In this document: positions 44,453-56,527 of the stretch, piece by piece
Layout: each line of letters starts with the position of its first letter
How positions within the stretch are numbered: position 1 is the stretch's first letter
NCBI RefSeq assembly: GCF_958298935.1
Contig: NC_084935.1
Span: 3,234,001-3,298,000 of the forward strand
DNA from: Phragmites australis
Taxonomy: Eukaryota; Streptophyta; Magnoliopsida; Poales; Poaceae
Direction: 5' to 3'
DNA: 64,000 bases
The notes under the pieces: model-generated
What the model was told of the DNA's origin: nothing
What the model saw: only the letters and a program-made list of their open reading frames with translations
Database searches by the model: none
Program-made: the position numbers and the translations under genes

Positions 44453-47400
44453 ATGGAGATGCACTTGATTGACGACTTGGAGTTCCTGGAAGGAGAAGAC
44501 GAGGACTTGGAGTTGTTCGGGTTCGCAGCCGGCGATCCCCCAAGCCCTCCGGTACGGATTTTCGTCCTTCAGTAGTGTGTTGTCGCAAACGTAAGTTTAC
44601 TTTTACCTCATCTCTCGTTGGGTGAACACGAAGGGATCATATATGTACTGAAGTGATGTTAACCGTAAAGGGGCAGTAATGCAACATCATGTGAAAAATT
44701 GTGATACGCTAGTTTGATGTTATTTACGGTTTCTCGGTCTATGACGTGCTTTGTTAGACAATTATGGATTGCTTCTTTGTCCTATGGTTGCAGATTTTAC
44801 TTTTTTTTTTCTAAGCTTAATAACATAGGATCCCTTTTTTTTATTCTTGCTGTAGAATAAGAAAAATTATGACACTTCTGCCGCTGAGTATAGAAGTGGG
44901 AAAGACATTCAAGGGATACCATGGGAGAGGCTAAATTACAGTAGAGAAGAGTACCGTGAAATGAGGTTGAAGGTGTACCAGAACTACGAGAGCCTCTCCA
45001 GGTCACACGAGGAGTTGGATATGGTGAGATTAAGTATTTAAGTGTTCTGTATAATTGCCTTTCTACTTTCAGTTATTGGTGCAAAGATACTTTTCAGCCT
45101 TTCACATTACGATTGTAAATGCGACGATACTTGAGTTCTATGTATATACTTATCTCTTCCAATAGTTCTTGATTTTTTAGCCACACTTTTGCTCATATTT
45201 TGAACATCACTTTCTTAGATCTTTAAGAAGCAACACCACAAATTAAGCTGAGCACCACATGAACTACTGATATATAACACTACAGATTCAATTCTTACTA
45301 GTTTTCTCATATTTGAGTGTTAGCTGTCAGAGTAGCATGTTGAAAGAAACACAGTCAGTTTGTTCTGGTATCCTATGATCTTATCTCCTATATTCAATTC
45401 TTTAGGTCATGGGCTCACACAGCAAACCTTTTCAATTTGAAGTAGAACAAGAAGAGGAGAGATCAACAACTAGGGAGCTTGCTATTAATGTAGTTTTCTT
45501 GTTAGGATTATTTGCACCCTTTGTTACACAGGAGAAAATTGTGTCACCACTTCGCTGTGTGCTTATTTCTTGCCTCTTCTGTAGGAGTGCAAAAAAGTGG
45601 AGAGAAGAAGCACTTTCTACGATTTCCGCTTCAACACAAGACTTGTCAAGTCAACAATAGTTCATTTTCAGGTATATATCTATTCCAACGTTAATTTGGT
45701 TGATAAACACTTGTAAAAGGATTCATGGTGACGTCAAGTGGGCCAGCAGGCTGTCCAATCAAGTTAGAACTTTTCTTTTTAATGATTTTTACTCATTATT
45801 ACCAGCACAATGCCTTAGCAATTTTTTTGAGGGAAAAGATGTGCATTGAACTTTAGGAGGAATGTTTTATTTTTCTTTTAAGTTGCTGCTAACAAGTTGT
45901 TTTTGTTGTTGTTACCTTCATTTTTTTCATAATGCATTGCACCTTGTTGTATCAAGTAGTCTCTTACAACAAAACGCATCTTGATTACGGACTTCTTTCT
46001 TTTTGTAAGTGTAATTGCATAAGGGGATTTAGCCCCATCTCTGTGTGTGTGTGTGTGTGTGAGGAGGGTAAACACAGTAGACAAGCATACCAAAAAAAAA
46101 AAGGAAGGAAATGTTCATGCTACAAATGTTAGCCATTTGCATTTATGTTCGTACTCTGCTTTGTAGATGTTACGAGATGTTTTAAGCTTTGACTGCTTTC
46201 TATTTCAGTAGGTGAAGTTTCTAATCCCTACTGCTTTTTCTTTCAGTATAGAGTGTAACTGTATTAACATAACATTGACTGCAGGTCCTGTGATAAGTTT
46301 AGTTAGATATGCTAGCTGAAGCTGTAGTTATGTTTCTACAATTAACACTCCTATGATATAGGACAACACTGCAATACTATCCTTTCGTCAGGGCCCATAA
46401 GCAGGTGGATGAGCATCCTCAGCAGCTGGCGCTGTTATCACGACATCTGTGGAATATGGTATGGTAGGTTGTTTATGATAAGCGAGCCTCTGCTGGATAA
46501 ATCATGCTCGCATTTTCCTTTTGGTAGATTGGGCATTAGAAAGGGGCTAACATAATTCTATGCAGGATTTCCATTATGGTGTCAATTTGACAGATTATAA
46601 GTGTCTTAATTTTGTGTTGCAATGTTGTCAGAGTGAAATGTTCGTACATATTTTGCATTCAGATTGTGCATACTTCTGTCAGTTGTTTATGCCGTTTAAC
46701 GGAATGTTTGGCTTGTTGTTACGAGTTCTTCCTCCTGATTGTCTATTCATTTTAAAACGATTATATTCTGTTAAAACTTTCGTGTTGGGTAAACAATCGG
46801 TTTATAGAAACTGTTGTTTTGGATATTTTTGGTTGGTGTCCGGTGAACATCTTACAAGAAGGTGAAGTATTAGGGTTCTAGGATCATTAAAGGGATAAAC
46901 ATCCGCCAGGAGGATAGCTAGGCGGCGTCAGCTGCTAGGGGAGGGATTATATTATAGATTCGGGAGACTTAGAATATTGGGGGAGACTAGCTTAATTCTT
47001 CTTGCTTGACTACAATGATGTGCGGCTGCCCCATTATATAGATAGGGGATATTACAATCCAAAACCAACTCCAAATCCTTACCTAATTTATCCCTAGCTG
47101 AATTGGAAACTAATCGAACTCTTATCTCCTAATCTAAATCAAATCCAACTTCTACCAAACTAATCTAAACCGAATATCTCCTACCAACTTAATTCAATCT
47201 GCTGCAGTTGCTACCTTCCTTTCTTGTGTGTCCTTCAGACAGTAACCCGCCTATGACCTGCACTACCAACTTAATTCAATCTGCTGCAGTTGCTACCTTC
47301 CTTTCTTGTGTGTCCTTCAGACAGTAACCCGCCTATGACCTGCACTGTGATACGAAGCTACTGTTACTTCAAATTTAGTTAGTAACTACACTCTAACAAT

Positions 47401-49387
47401 AGCTATTATGACATGTTTCTAACCATATATTCAAATTTAGTACTACAGCTACTATGACATGTTTCTTTCTGATGTAACTAGTCATTGTCAGATGCTGCTA
47501 ACCATATAAGCATATAGAAATTCCAGAGCAGAGCTGATTAAATGATAATAATTTACAGGAGGTTTAGAAAAGTGAATGGTGGTTATGTATTGTCCCTTTG
47601 GCCTGTGTGAATTTGAGCTTTTCATCAAACAAAAAGACACTTCCTTCAGACAGGTGGAAAGGCAGAACATTGAATGCATAAATCTGATTTCCTGGCAATT
47701 CTTTGTGACTGTGAATTCTTATCTGTGCTGTTTGTTTTCTTGTTTGTCATGTTGCATTTTTGCTCGCTTTAGGTGTGCATTTGTCGACCAATTAATTTCA
47801 GTACTCCTCTTAGACCCCTAGTTTGATAATAGCTAGCCTGTTTTCTCCTAGAGTACCGCAGCTAGCTTATCGACTTCTGTGAACAACTGATTGTCAGCAT
47901 TTTGTTGCTAGACATATACAGCCATCTGCATGTTTTCTTTTGTATAAAACACCACTTATGAGATACTGTTCTTAGTTTCTTTCTACTCCAAAGGTGCTAA
48001 CCATATTCTGGATATCTGCAGCTGAGGGACCTTGTTTGGGCCACATCTAAGCATGATATCTACATGACACATAACTATTCAATGATGCACTGGTCTTCTC
48101 TTCTTCAAAGAGGGAAAGAAGTGCTCAATGTGGTAGGGCATGTATTTCCAAAGCAGGTTTGTATCTCTTTAATATGAGTTTTTTTGTTGTTATTCTTCGT
48201 ATATCCAACTTCCGACCTAGTCCCTACTTCACAGAAAGTCCATGGAGCTCGGCCATTGTCCAGAATGCAGATCAGCACAATGGCTGTAAAAGACAATCTT
48301 GTGGTAGCTGGTGGTTTTCGGGGCGAACTGATTTGCAAGGTAAGGCTAGTTCAAAGGCGTGCACATCTTTCAGTCATTATTTGTCCGTTGGCTCATGGAT
48401 TTTTATTTCGAGGTTTTGACAGTACGTTGATCAACCTGGAGTGGCATTCTGTACAAATGTTACTGACAATGATGATTCCATCACTAATTCTGTAGACGTG
48501 TACCAGTCTGCTAAGTAAGAAGCTTACCATTTAGTTGGTATTTTATTTTTTGATTTCGTAAGTAGTATATACCAACTATTTCATTTCATGTTTTCGGTAA
48601 TGCAGTGGCTCTACACAAGTGATGGCTGCGAACAATGATTGTGTTGTCAGAGTTTTTGATTCTGAGATATTCAAGCTACTTAGCCGATTTACATTCCCGT
48701 GGTCGGTCAATGTGAGTTAATATTAAGTTCCTCCTCAGGTAGTTGATAACTCTAGCTTGTTCCACTTTGATAGTCATGAATTGTTGTCCATTACAGAACA
48801 TCTCGGTGAGTCCTGATGGCAAGCTTCTATCTGTTCTTGGCGACAACTCTGATTGTTTGATAGCTGATCCTCAGTCAGGCAAAGTATGCTGATCGTCTTA
48901 TGAAGTTTAAACTTCCCGTACAATGCCTTGGTGCATCAGAGAACCATGTCTAACACTCTTCTTACGTTTCCAGGAAATCGCAAACCTCAAGGGACATCTG
49001 GATTACTCATTCTCATCCGCCTGGCACCCTGACGGCCATGTCCTCGCCACCGGGAACCAGGACACCACATGCCGGCTGTGGGACATCCGCAACCTCTCGC
49101 AGTCCTTCGCGGTGCTGAAGGGGAGGATCAGCGCGATCAGGGGGCTCAAATTCTCATCAGACGGCCACTTCCTGGCGATGTCGGAGGCGGCAGACTTCGT
49201 TCACGTGTACGACTCGCAGTCTGATTACTCGAGCGTGCAGGAAATCGACATCTTTGGAGAGATTGCTGGCATATCATTCAGCCCAGACGCGGAGGCCTTG
49301 TTTGTAGGTGTTGCGGACCGGACGTATGGCAGCTTGATTGAGTTCAGCAGGAGGCATCGGCACAACTACTTGGATTCCTATCTATGA
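44453..49387 (+). CDS. WD40-repeat protein, plant C2A9.03-like type, nine exons
   Basis: Exons 44453-44551, 44856-45023, 45585-45671, 48022-48156, 48235-48339, 48423-48514, 48606-48711, 48797-48883 and 48974-49387 join without frame break to 430 residues; all junctions are GT-AG. The N terminus is acidic (LEFLEGEDEDLELF), followed by IPWERLNYSREEYREMRL. Then LRDLVWATSKHDIYMTHNYS begins the propeller, with repeat-like segments at VVAGGFRGELICKY, VRVFDSEIF, ISVSPDGKLLSVLGDN, FSSAWHPDGHVLATGNQD/TCRLWDIRN and ISFSPDAEALFVGV. The set matches the plant proteins annotated as uncharacterized WD repeat protein C2A9.03-like. WD40 propellers act as interaction scaffolds; the partner is unknown. Intron 3 is 2.35 kb and holds an LTR. 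It appears intact. Confidence 0.9.
46045..46062. repeat. (TG)n microsatellite in intron 3
   Basis: About nine TG units within the third intron of the WD40 gene. Confidence 0.9.
46837..47398 (-). mobile_element. Solo copia-like LTR in intron 3 of the WD40 gene
   Basis: In minus sense it starts TGTTAGAGTGTAG (47398 downward), has a TATA-like CTATCTATATAATGGGGC near 47040 and ends around CACCGGACA. No retrotransposon coding sequence surrounds it. The left boundary is uncertain (46837 or 46863) and no matching target duplication was read. It lies antisense to the gene. Confidence 0.6.
47182..47345. repeat. Perfect tandem duplication, 2 x 82 bp
   Basis: The unit TACCAACTTAATTCAATCTG...GACCTGCAC at 47182-47263 is repeated at 47264-47345 with no difference that I could see. 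It lies in the intronic LTR and must be recent. Confidence 0.95.
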
Positions 49388-49690
49388 AACTGCAAGGCGC
49401 CAGTGCTGTAGGTGTGCACTTGGACGTTGTACATGAAGATGCAGCAGGGAGTTGGCACCCAGAAATATGGGCGTGGCGTTTCTTATGTAGCAGGAGTGAC
49501 TATGCATGCCTTTCTCGAATGCTCTGTAAGCAAAGAATGGTAAGTTATGCAAGTCTTTGCCAGTCATCAAGCTTTGGTCCAGTCCTTTTGCAGTAATACT
49601 GTAGCCGAACATTTCTATGCTATTCGTCTTGCAAATGGTAAGGTAGAACATCACTTGATTTTAGCCGAGCCCCATCCACAACACAGGAAG
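49388..49690 (+). other. 3' UTR and downstream flank of the WD40 gene
   Basis: No coding signal. The polyadenylation site is not evident. It runs into a poly-C tract (49717-49729) and then LINE sequence. Confidence 0.5.
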
Positions 49691-49734
49691 TGTAGTGATC
49701 TCTGCAACCAAGAACACCCCCCCCCCCCCAAGCT

Positions 49735-51300
49735 TTTACTATCTAAGGCAGAAGTTGAATCACTCATCAAACCTTTTACTATGGAGGAATTCGAAGTAGC
49801 GTTGAAAGAAATGAAAACAAATACAGCTCCTGGCCCATATGGTTTTCTTTTAGAGTTCTACAAACAATGTTAGGGCCACATCAAAAAACATATGATGGAA
49901 ATGTTTGATAAGTTTTATAGAGGTGAATTGAATCTTAGCAGACTAAACTATGGCCTTGTATCCCTAATTCCGGAATTCAAAGAAGCTAATAACATCAAGC
50001 AATACAGATCAATTTATCTGCTAGGAGTTGATTATAAATTTTTGACTAAAGTCTTAACTCTGAGGTTGATCCCTCTGGCTGAGAAATTAATTAGCAAAAA
50101 TCAGACAGCCTTTATAGCAGGGAGCAATATCTTGGATGGAGTTGTCATTTTCCATGAAACCTTGCATGAATTGAGAGTTAAGAAACAAACCTGTGTCATT
50201 TTTAAGCTAGACTTTGAAAAATCCTATGATAAGATTCAATGGAGTTTTTTTTAAGGAGGTGATGGTGAGAAAAGGTTTCCCTACTCTTTAGATAAACTGG
50301 ATCAAACAGGTAGTGGAAAAAGGTAGAGTTGGCACAAATGTAAATCGAGTTGAAACTAATTTCTTTAGAACTTACAAAGGCCGAAGGCAAGGAGACCCCT
50401 TTTGGTTGGAGATGCTTTAGATGCTATGTTGACAAAAGCTAGAGAGGAAGGATATATTAGAGGTTTAATCCCTAATGCTATGTTGACAATACACATACAA
50501 TTATATCGTAGAACTTGATGACCAAGTAATCACCTACACAAAATTCCTCTTATACTGCTTTGAAAACATGCCAGGCATGAAAATTAATTACCAAAAAAGT
50601 GAGGTTATGGTTATAGGTGTAGATGCCCAGAAGAAATATGATTATTTATTTATATATTTTTATTTTTTAATATTTGTAAAATACACGTTTGCTTTAAAAA
50701 ATTGCAGATCTAACTTATCGTTGTCCGTTAAAAAGACAACACTTTGACATGATAGGCTAGCATAATACCCCTTTGAAGTGACGTAGAAAATGTCGCTAGT
50801 TCAAAAAGCGACACCTTGATGGGTGGCAGGCCCTCCCATGCAAGTGCCGGTCACATGCATGGCATGCCACATGCAAGTGCTAGTCACATGCTTTATAAGG
50901 GGAAGGTGTCCCTAGTTGAATTTTTTAGTGGGTTTATCGTGGTATATTAAAGGTGTCGTCTATTGGTCATGCGATATCTTAACATGGTAGTCATGTCGGC
51001 ATGTATATTTAATTTTCAACTGTCATCTTGTGGGTTTATAAGGTGTCGCCTATTCAACGAGTGACACTTTGCTATCGCCCTTACAGCAGGTGAATGCTGG
51101 TTAGATTTGGATTTTTTTAAATAGACATGTATATTTGCAAATATTAGAAAAATAAAAATATATAAATTAAAAATTCGAAGAAAGATAGAGTTGCATATAT
51201 CTTCAATTGTAATGTGGGCTCCGTTATGAAGTATTTAGGCATTCCAGAAGACAGGAAAAAACAAAGCTGGAAGCCCATGGATCGTTGGCTCTCCTCGCCC
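49735..51300 (+). pseudogene. L1-type LINE reverse transcriptase fragment
   Basis: The plus strand reads NTAPGPYGFLLEFYKQC (then a stop), LNYGLVSLIPEFKEANNIKQ, the RSIYLLGVDYK block, NQTAFIAGSNILDGVVIFHE and FKLDFEKSYDKI. These are the classic plant LINE reverse-transcriptase blocks (APGPDGF, RPISLL, AGRNILDGV, DFEKAYDKV). A later part (MKINYQKSEVMVIG, then FNCNVGSVMKYLGIP after 51186) is separated by a MITE. Endonuclease, catalytic FADD box and 3' end are missing or unrecognised. A dead fragment beginning about 300 bases after the WD40 stop codon. Confidence 0.85.
50639..51176. mobile_element. Mutator-like MITE inside the LINE, 538 bp
   Basis: Inverted ends of about 70 bp: left ATTTATTTATATATTTTTA, right complement TTTTTAATTTATATATTTTTA-like, both followed by AATATTTG and AGATCTAAC/AAATCTAAC. 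The 9-bp flanks GAAGAAATA (50630-50638) and GAAGAAAGA (51177-51185) differ by one base, consistent with an aged Mutator-type duplication. LINE coding similarity resumes after it. The interior has repeated ATGCAAGTGC-GGTCACATGC and GTGTCGCCTATT-like motifs. Confidence 0.75.
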
Positions 51301-51569
51301 TGGTTTCAACATTCTAATGTGCCTGCCTCGCTCGCTAGAGTCGACCAATCAGCGATCACCTCCTGCCTGATAAAGAGGTGTGTTTGGATACGCTAGTAGT
51401 AGAGTATTACCGTCTTTTTTTCTTTTTGCGAAGGAGTATTCCATCTGTTTGGTTTGGTGCATGAGCGTGAACCTGTATAGGATCGTTCAGGACGAGGCAC
51501 CGTACCGTGGTTAGATTGAATCAAGCCATCCTGAAGAGTCTACTTCAATTTATTCTTAATCTACTCGCT

Positions 51570-52841
51570 AAATGATTTGATAGATGAATCGGTCTTTTAT
51601 GTTATGCAGGTTTCATTGTTCGTTGGTAGAGATTCAAGATGTACTGGTTCGTCCTCCGGTTCCTTCACGGACCTCCGTGCACGCTCCTGTGTTTGCTTCT
51701 TTCGTAACTCATCCAGTGTCTTCCAAATAGCATCAAATTTCTACTGCTGGTCAGGACCACACAACCCCATGAATATGTTCATGAGGTTTTTGTACTTGAA
51801 TTGATAGAAGAAGTTTGTACTTAAATACCTCATGCACCACCTATTTTGTAGATCCAGCCACATAGGACCCATCATGCCATTATCCGTATCATTCTGCAAA
51901 TCCTTAATAGCCTTTAGCATCTCTGCATGCTAGTCATGTATAAGACACACGTATGGCCAATCACCTACAGTTATCATCTTGATACAGTACAAGAACCAAT
52001 ACCAATTGCTGGTGTTCTCACTCTCCCCAAATGAAAATGCAAACAGTAGCACTTGGTTGTTCCAATCAACTCCAATAGCAGTCAGGATCTGTCCCTTGTA
52101 TATGCCAGTGAGAAAAGTTCAATCGATGTAGAAGATATGCCGATAATACTCGAAAGCTTTGATATATGGTCCTAATGTGAAAAAAACATCACTTTAGGAC
52201 ATACTTGCCAGGTTGGTACTTACCAATGTCGTAATATGTCCCCGGGTTCTTTCGAGCAATGATCTGTAGCAAGCGTTAAAGATTATCATATGACATTTTG
52301 TAGGTCTCAAATCTCATCTTAATTACCTTTCTCTTTATCTTTTATATCTTGTTATAGCTGATAGTGTACTTGTACTCTTCAATCGCTCTAATTATGGATC
52401 CTAGTTCATAGTTTAGATTGTTCATAATCTAGACGTACATCATATTGACAACAAAGACTGAGGTGATATTCCTATGACTGGACGTAAGTTCGTCCAACAT
52501 GCAAGTGTGGTCCACCATAATCGACACCTCCCAATACTCAATCCACTTCCCCTTGAAGCTATGCACCCGTCACGGGCAATTCTCCTTCACGTACTTGACA
52601 TCGTATTCCTTTTTTGTTTATTTGACAACATAAAACTACAGTCAAAGTGATGACGCCCATTGAGTCACATCATCCTTCATGCCCTAATTAGTAGGATACC
52701 TAGCCCCCTTGGTTATCTTGTTCTGTGTATGCTCTCAGGACACCTGATTCCCCTCATTCAGCACAAGATTGTTAAAGTTGGGATTGTTAAAATTCGCGAA
52801 AATAGGAACATCGTCCTCATCATTCGACATGTTATACTCAG
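51570..52841 (-). pseudogene. Mutator-like (MURA-type) transposase, C-terminal part
   Basis: Minus-strand reading from 52841 downward gives DDVPIFANFN, DDVTQWASSL, EYDVKYVKENCP, RVHSFKGKWIEYWEV, then the catalytic region ILTAIGVDWNNQVLLFAFS, NTSNWYWFLYCIKMI and GDWPYVCLIHD, and WCMRYLSTNFFYQFKYKNLM near 51800. These are the MuDR N-terminal domain and MULE DDE transposase signatures. Stops and shifts are present. The gene begins on the far side of a 10-kb LTR nest. Non-functional. Confidence 0.82.
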
Positions 52842-55800
52842 TGTAACATCCCAAAATTCTTAATCAGGTAATTAAGCATTCATGATCATCATTAGCATCA
52901 TAATTGAACTTTTGAGCAAATATTTGAATGCATTTAATTTAAATAGGAATTGTTAACTTTAATAATAAATGATGCTTTGTGAAGGAACTCACTTTTTTTT
53001 ATGCAACACAGGGTTGAAAATAATTTATAAATTAGTCCCTATTATATGAAAAATATTAGTGAAATTTACCAAATTTTTGGGAATTAAATTGGAGCCTTAA
53101 AAATTTGTGCAAGTTATAAAAGTTGACAAATTTAAAGAATTTTAATTCAAATTTGGCTCAGGCTCTTTGGATCAAACAAATCAAAATGGGTTGCATATGA
53201 ATTATACTATCTCATAAAAATCATCCTAAAAATTTTGGATCAGAGAAAGGGAAATAATTTTTTGTTTTGTTGGTTACTGTGCACTCACCCTCCCTGGGTC
53301 ATCTCCCTCACTCTGTGTTTCCAAACGAGCACTGCTCGTATGTATGATGATTGCCGACTTTGTTGACAATCGAAGTCGGCCACCAAGCTGTTTCCAGAGA
53401 AGTCAACCACCACCTTAACCCCCCTGCTCTCTCTTCTCTCTCTCACTTCTCTCTCGTGCCTTCTGTTCTTTCTTCTCCCCAGCTGAGTGGAACCGATCAG
53501 ACAGAGCAGCATAACCGCGCCGCTGCAAATCCACCACACCCCGATGAGATCCCGTGAGCTCTGAACCCGGAGAAGCAAGGAAGGAGGTCGGCCACCACCC
53601 CGCCGTTGAATCCCACACGAGCCACCTCGGTTTCCCAGCCGATTTACGCGCATCGGTGCCCATCTTCCCCATTCCACCATTCCACCATCAACCCACCACT
53701 ACGCTACCTCTCCGGCCCAATCAAAAACCTGGTGAGCCTCCCCGTCTCCCTTTGATGCTTTAGCGCGCATCGCTTTCCCTTTCGCCCGACGCCGGTGGGG
53801 GTTTCCACGGCAACTGAGCCATCGTCGCCGGCCATGTTTCAGCTAGGCCCGCCAGCCAAACCCCACCTAGATGTGTTCCACGTGGCGCGTTGGCTCTTGT
53901 GGTGCCCTCGGTCAGCTAATGACAAACTACGCCACCGCGTGCTTCGGAGCACACCGCCGAGACTTGCCATGGCCTCTGGTCATGAGACTGAGTCAACCGG
54001 CTAGGCCGCGGTCCCCACTGGTTTATGGGTGTGGCTAGTTTAGCCTCAGTGCAAAAAAGTTCGGTAATATTATTTAAATCGGTTAAAATAGAAAAGAAGA
54101 ATACATTTGTTGTGTACTGTTAAATCGGCTGAAAGTTTATAAAATGCATAGGAAATTAAACATAGCTTAAAAAATAGTGAAACCAATTTTTTTAGTTTCG
54201 TATGATCATTCTTTACGTGTTAAAAATGCTAGAAGCCATGAATTTTGTACCAGAATTCCTATAATTAAGTAATTAATTATTTGTAAGTCTAAAATTGGTG
54301 AAACCAATTTTGTTAATCTTATTATATTACTCCTTGTTTGTTAAAAATACTCATCTTTGTGTTATGCATAGTTAAGTTTCCATTTAGGATGAAGCTTTAT
54401 TTTAAGCTTACTTAATCCTGGAGTTTTTGTAAAACAATTAGTGATAATCCAAACTCAAGAGTGAGACATAATGCAAGACATGATGCATAATGCATTGCAT
54501 CTCCAATATTGTTAGCATATCATCCATACTCATTGCGACACATTGTTCTTTTATTTAGAAATTGTCACTTGGGAGAGTTGCGTGTTTGAACCCGAAACCA
54601 AACTAGAGGAATTGGTGAGTGAAGGGTAGGAAGCACCAGGCGAGCATATGTGTTGGTGATTTTTTGGTTAATTTGCTAGATTTTGCTATGAGTTGTATAT
54701 GCATGTTTTAGCAAGTCGATGTCGGGAATCAAGTAGAATCTATTTGATGCATTCGGCCCTACCTTGATATATTGATGATCTCCATCCTTATAACCTGGGT
54801 ATAACCATGTTAATCTCCAATTTAAAAGATGTTTGGAATGCTTAGCAATACATAGGTTATCGGTAAAAGTCGAGTGGTGGAATATCCATCGTTCGTGAGC
54901 TATCGGGCTTTCAATTACTATTTTAAAGGAATAACAAGTTGGGATAATGAATCGGTTGAGACAAGATGTGGGCAGTATTATAGGCAGTTCAGGAGAGGAG
55001 ACCCGGGTGTCATTGAAATTGAGACGAGATGTGGATGCTGTCAGGGGTAATTCAGGAGAGGAGACCCGGGTGCTATAGACCTATTGCATCGATTAAGCAC
55101 CAATCATTGTTCCTGTTGGCTTAAGCACTTTCCGTACTTCCATATATTCAATAAATATATGAATGAGCCGATTATCATGCGTTGTGCTAACGCTTGCCTT
55201 GAGACCCTATGACGCGTTAGAGAAAAATGATGATGAGAAGCTAGGTGACGGGGAGGTTGAAAGGATAATGATGTCGCCTAGAGGGGGTGAATAGGCGTTT
55301 TTACAAAATTTTGACCCCTTTTATTAGTTAGCCTAAACTTGCAATGGAAATAAAACTAATGGATTTTTCATAATTGAAAAACCTAAATATGCTAGGCTCA
55401 ACTAGTGCACAATCACCCTAGTGTGAATGTTACAAACCTAGAGTGACAAAGATATTTAGCAAGATATGCAACAAAACTCTAATAAGAAGTTCTGAAATTA
55501 CTGTTCATCGTAAGTTCCGGTATTGTTCATTAGAAGTTCTGATTTTACTGTTCATTGAATGTTCCAATTTCCCAAATCGAAAGTTCTGATCAGTTCAAAA
55601 CAACAAATTTCAGAATTATGAAATTATCTCTATGCACATACAAATAATAATACAAGCATGGATATCAAAGTAATGCATAAGAGTAAAAAAATACAGAGAC
55701 AAATGATTTGTTACCGAAGTTCGGATATCCACCGATATCCTACGTCTCCGTTGAGGATGCTCGGTCACACTTGAGCTAGGTCTTTTTCAACCCTTTTTTT

Positions 55801-56527
55801 CATGAGGTTGTACACATGTACTCCTTGCCTTCACTATGACCAACTCTTCATCCACTCCAGAGATGGTGAGTTCCGCAACCACTTACGGACCTCCTCACAA
55901 TCTTCACTTGAGTAGATCACCGGTAATACACTACCGAGCTGTCTAGGAGACGGTGGTCTCCAAGAGTAACAAACACCCGAACTCGCGCACGATCAATGTC
56001 GAGTGCTCAAACACATGCAACAAATGCAACAACTGTGGGCTATTCACTAAGCCACAGAGGCTTGATTCTCATCAGATCTTGATATAGAGAGGTAAGAGGA
56101 GCACTCAAAGGTGGAATATCAAGTTCAAACACCTCACAAAAGAAGCACAAAGATAGCCAAGCAACCAGTCCCACTCAAGAAGAACAAGGGGTATAAATAC
56201 CCCACTCTAAAAAACTAACCGTTAGACTCAGATTATATAGATCGGAACTTCTGATCCCATGAATCCTAATGGTCGAAAACTAGCCGTTACAACCTATTTC
56301 CAGCACACATCAAAACTTCGGATCCCCAGATCGGAACTTCTGATTAAAAGCTAACTCCAAACACGAGAGCACTATATTTTTAAAACATCGGAATTTCCAA
56401 CTGACATTGGAACTTCTGATTTTAGGAATAGGAACTTCCGATATCAACATTGCCGACCCTCTAAAAATAGCTATAACTTTTGATTCCAAAGTCCTATTTT
56501 GATGATTTTGGACTCTACAGAAAGCTT

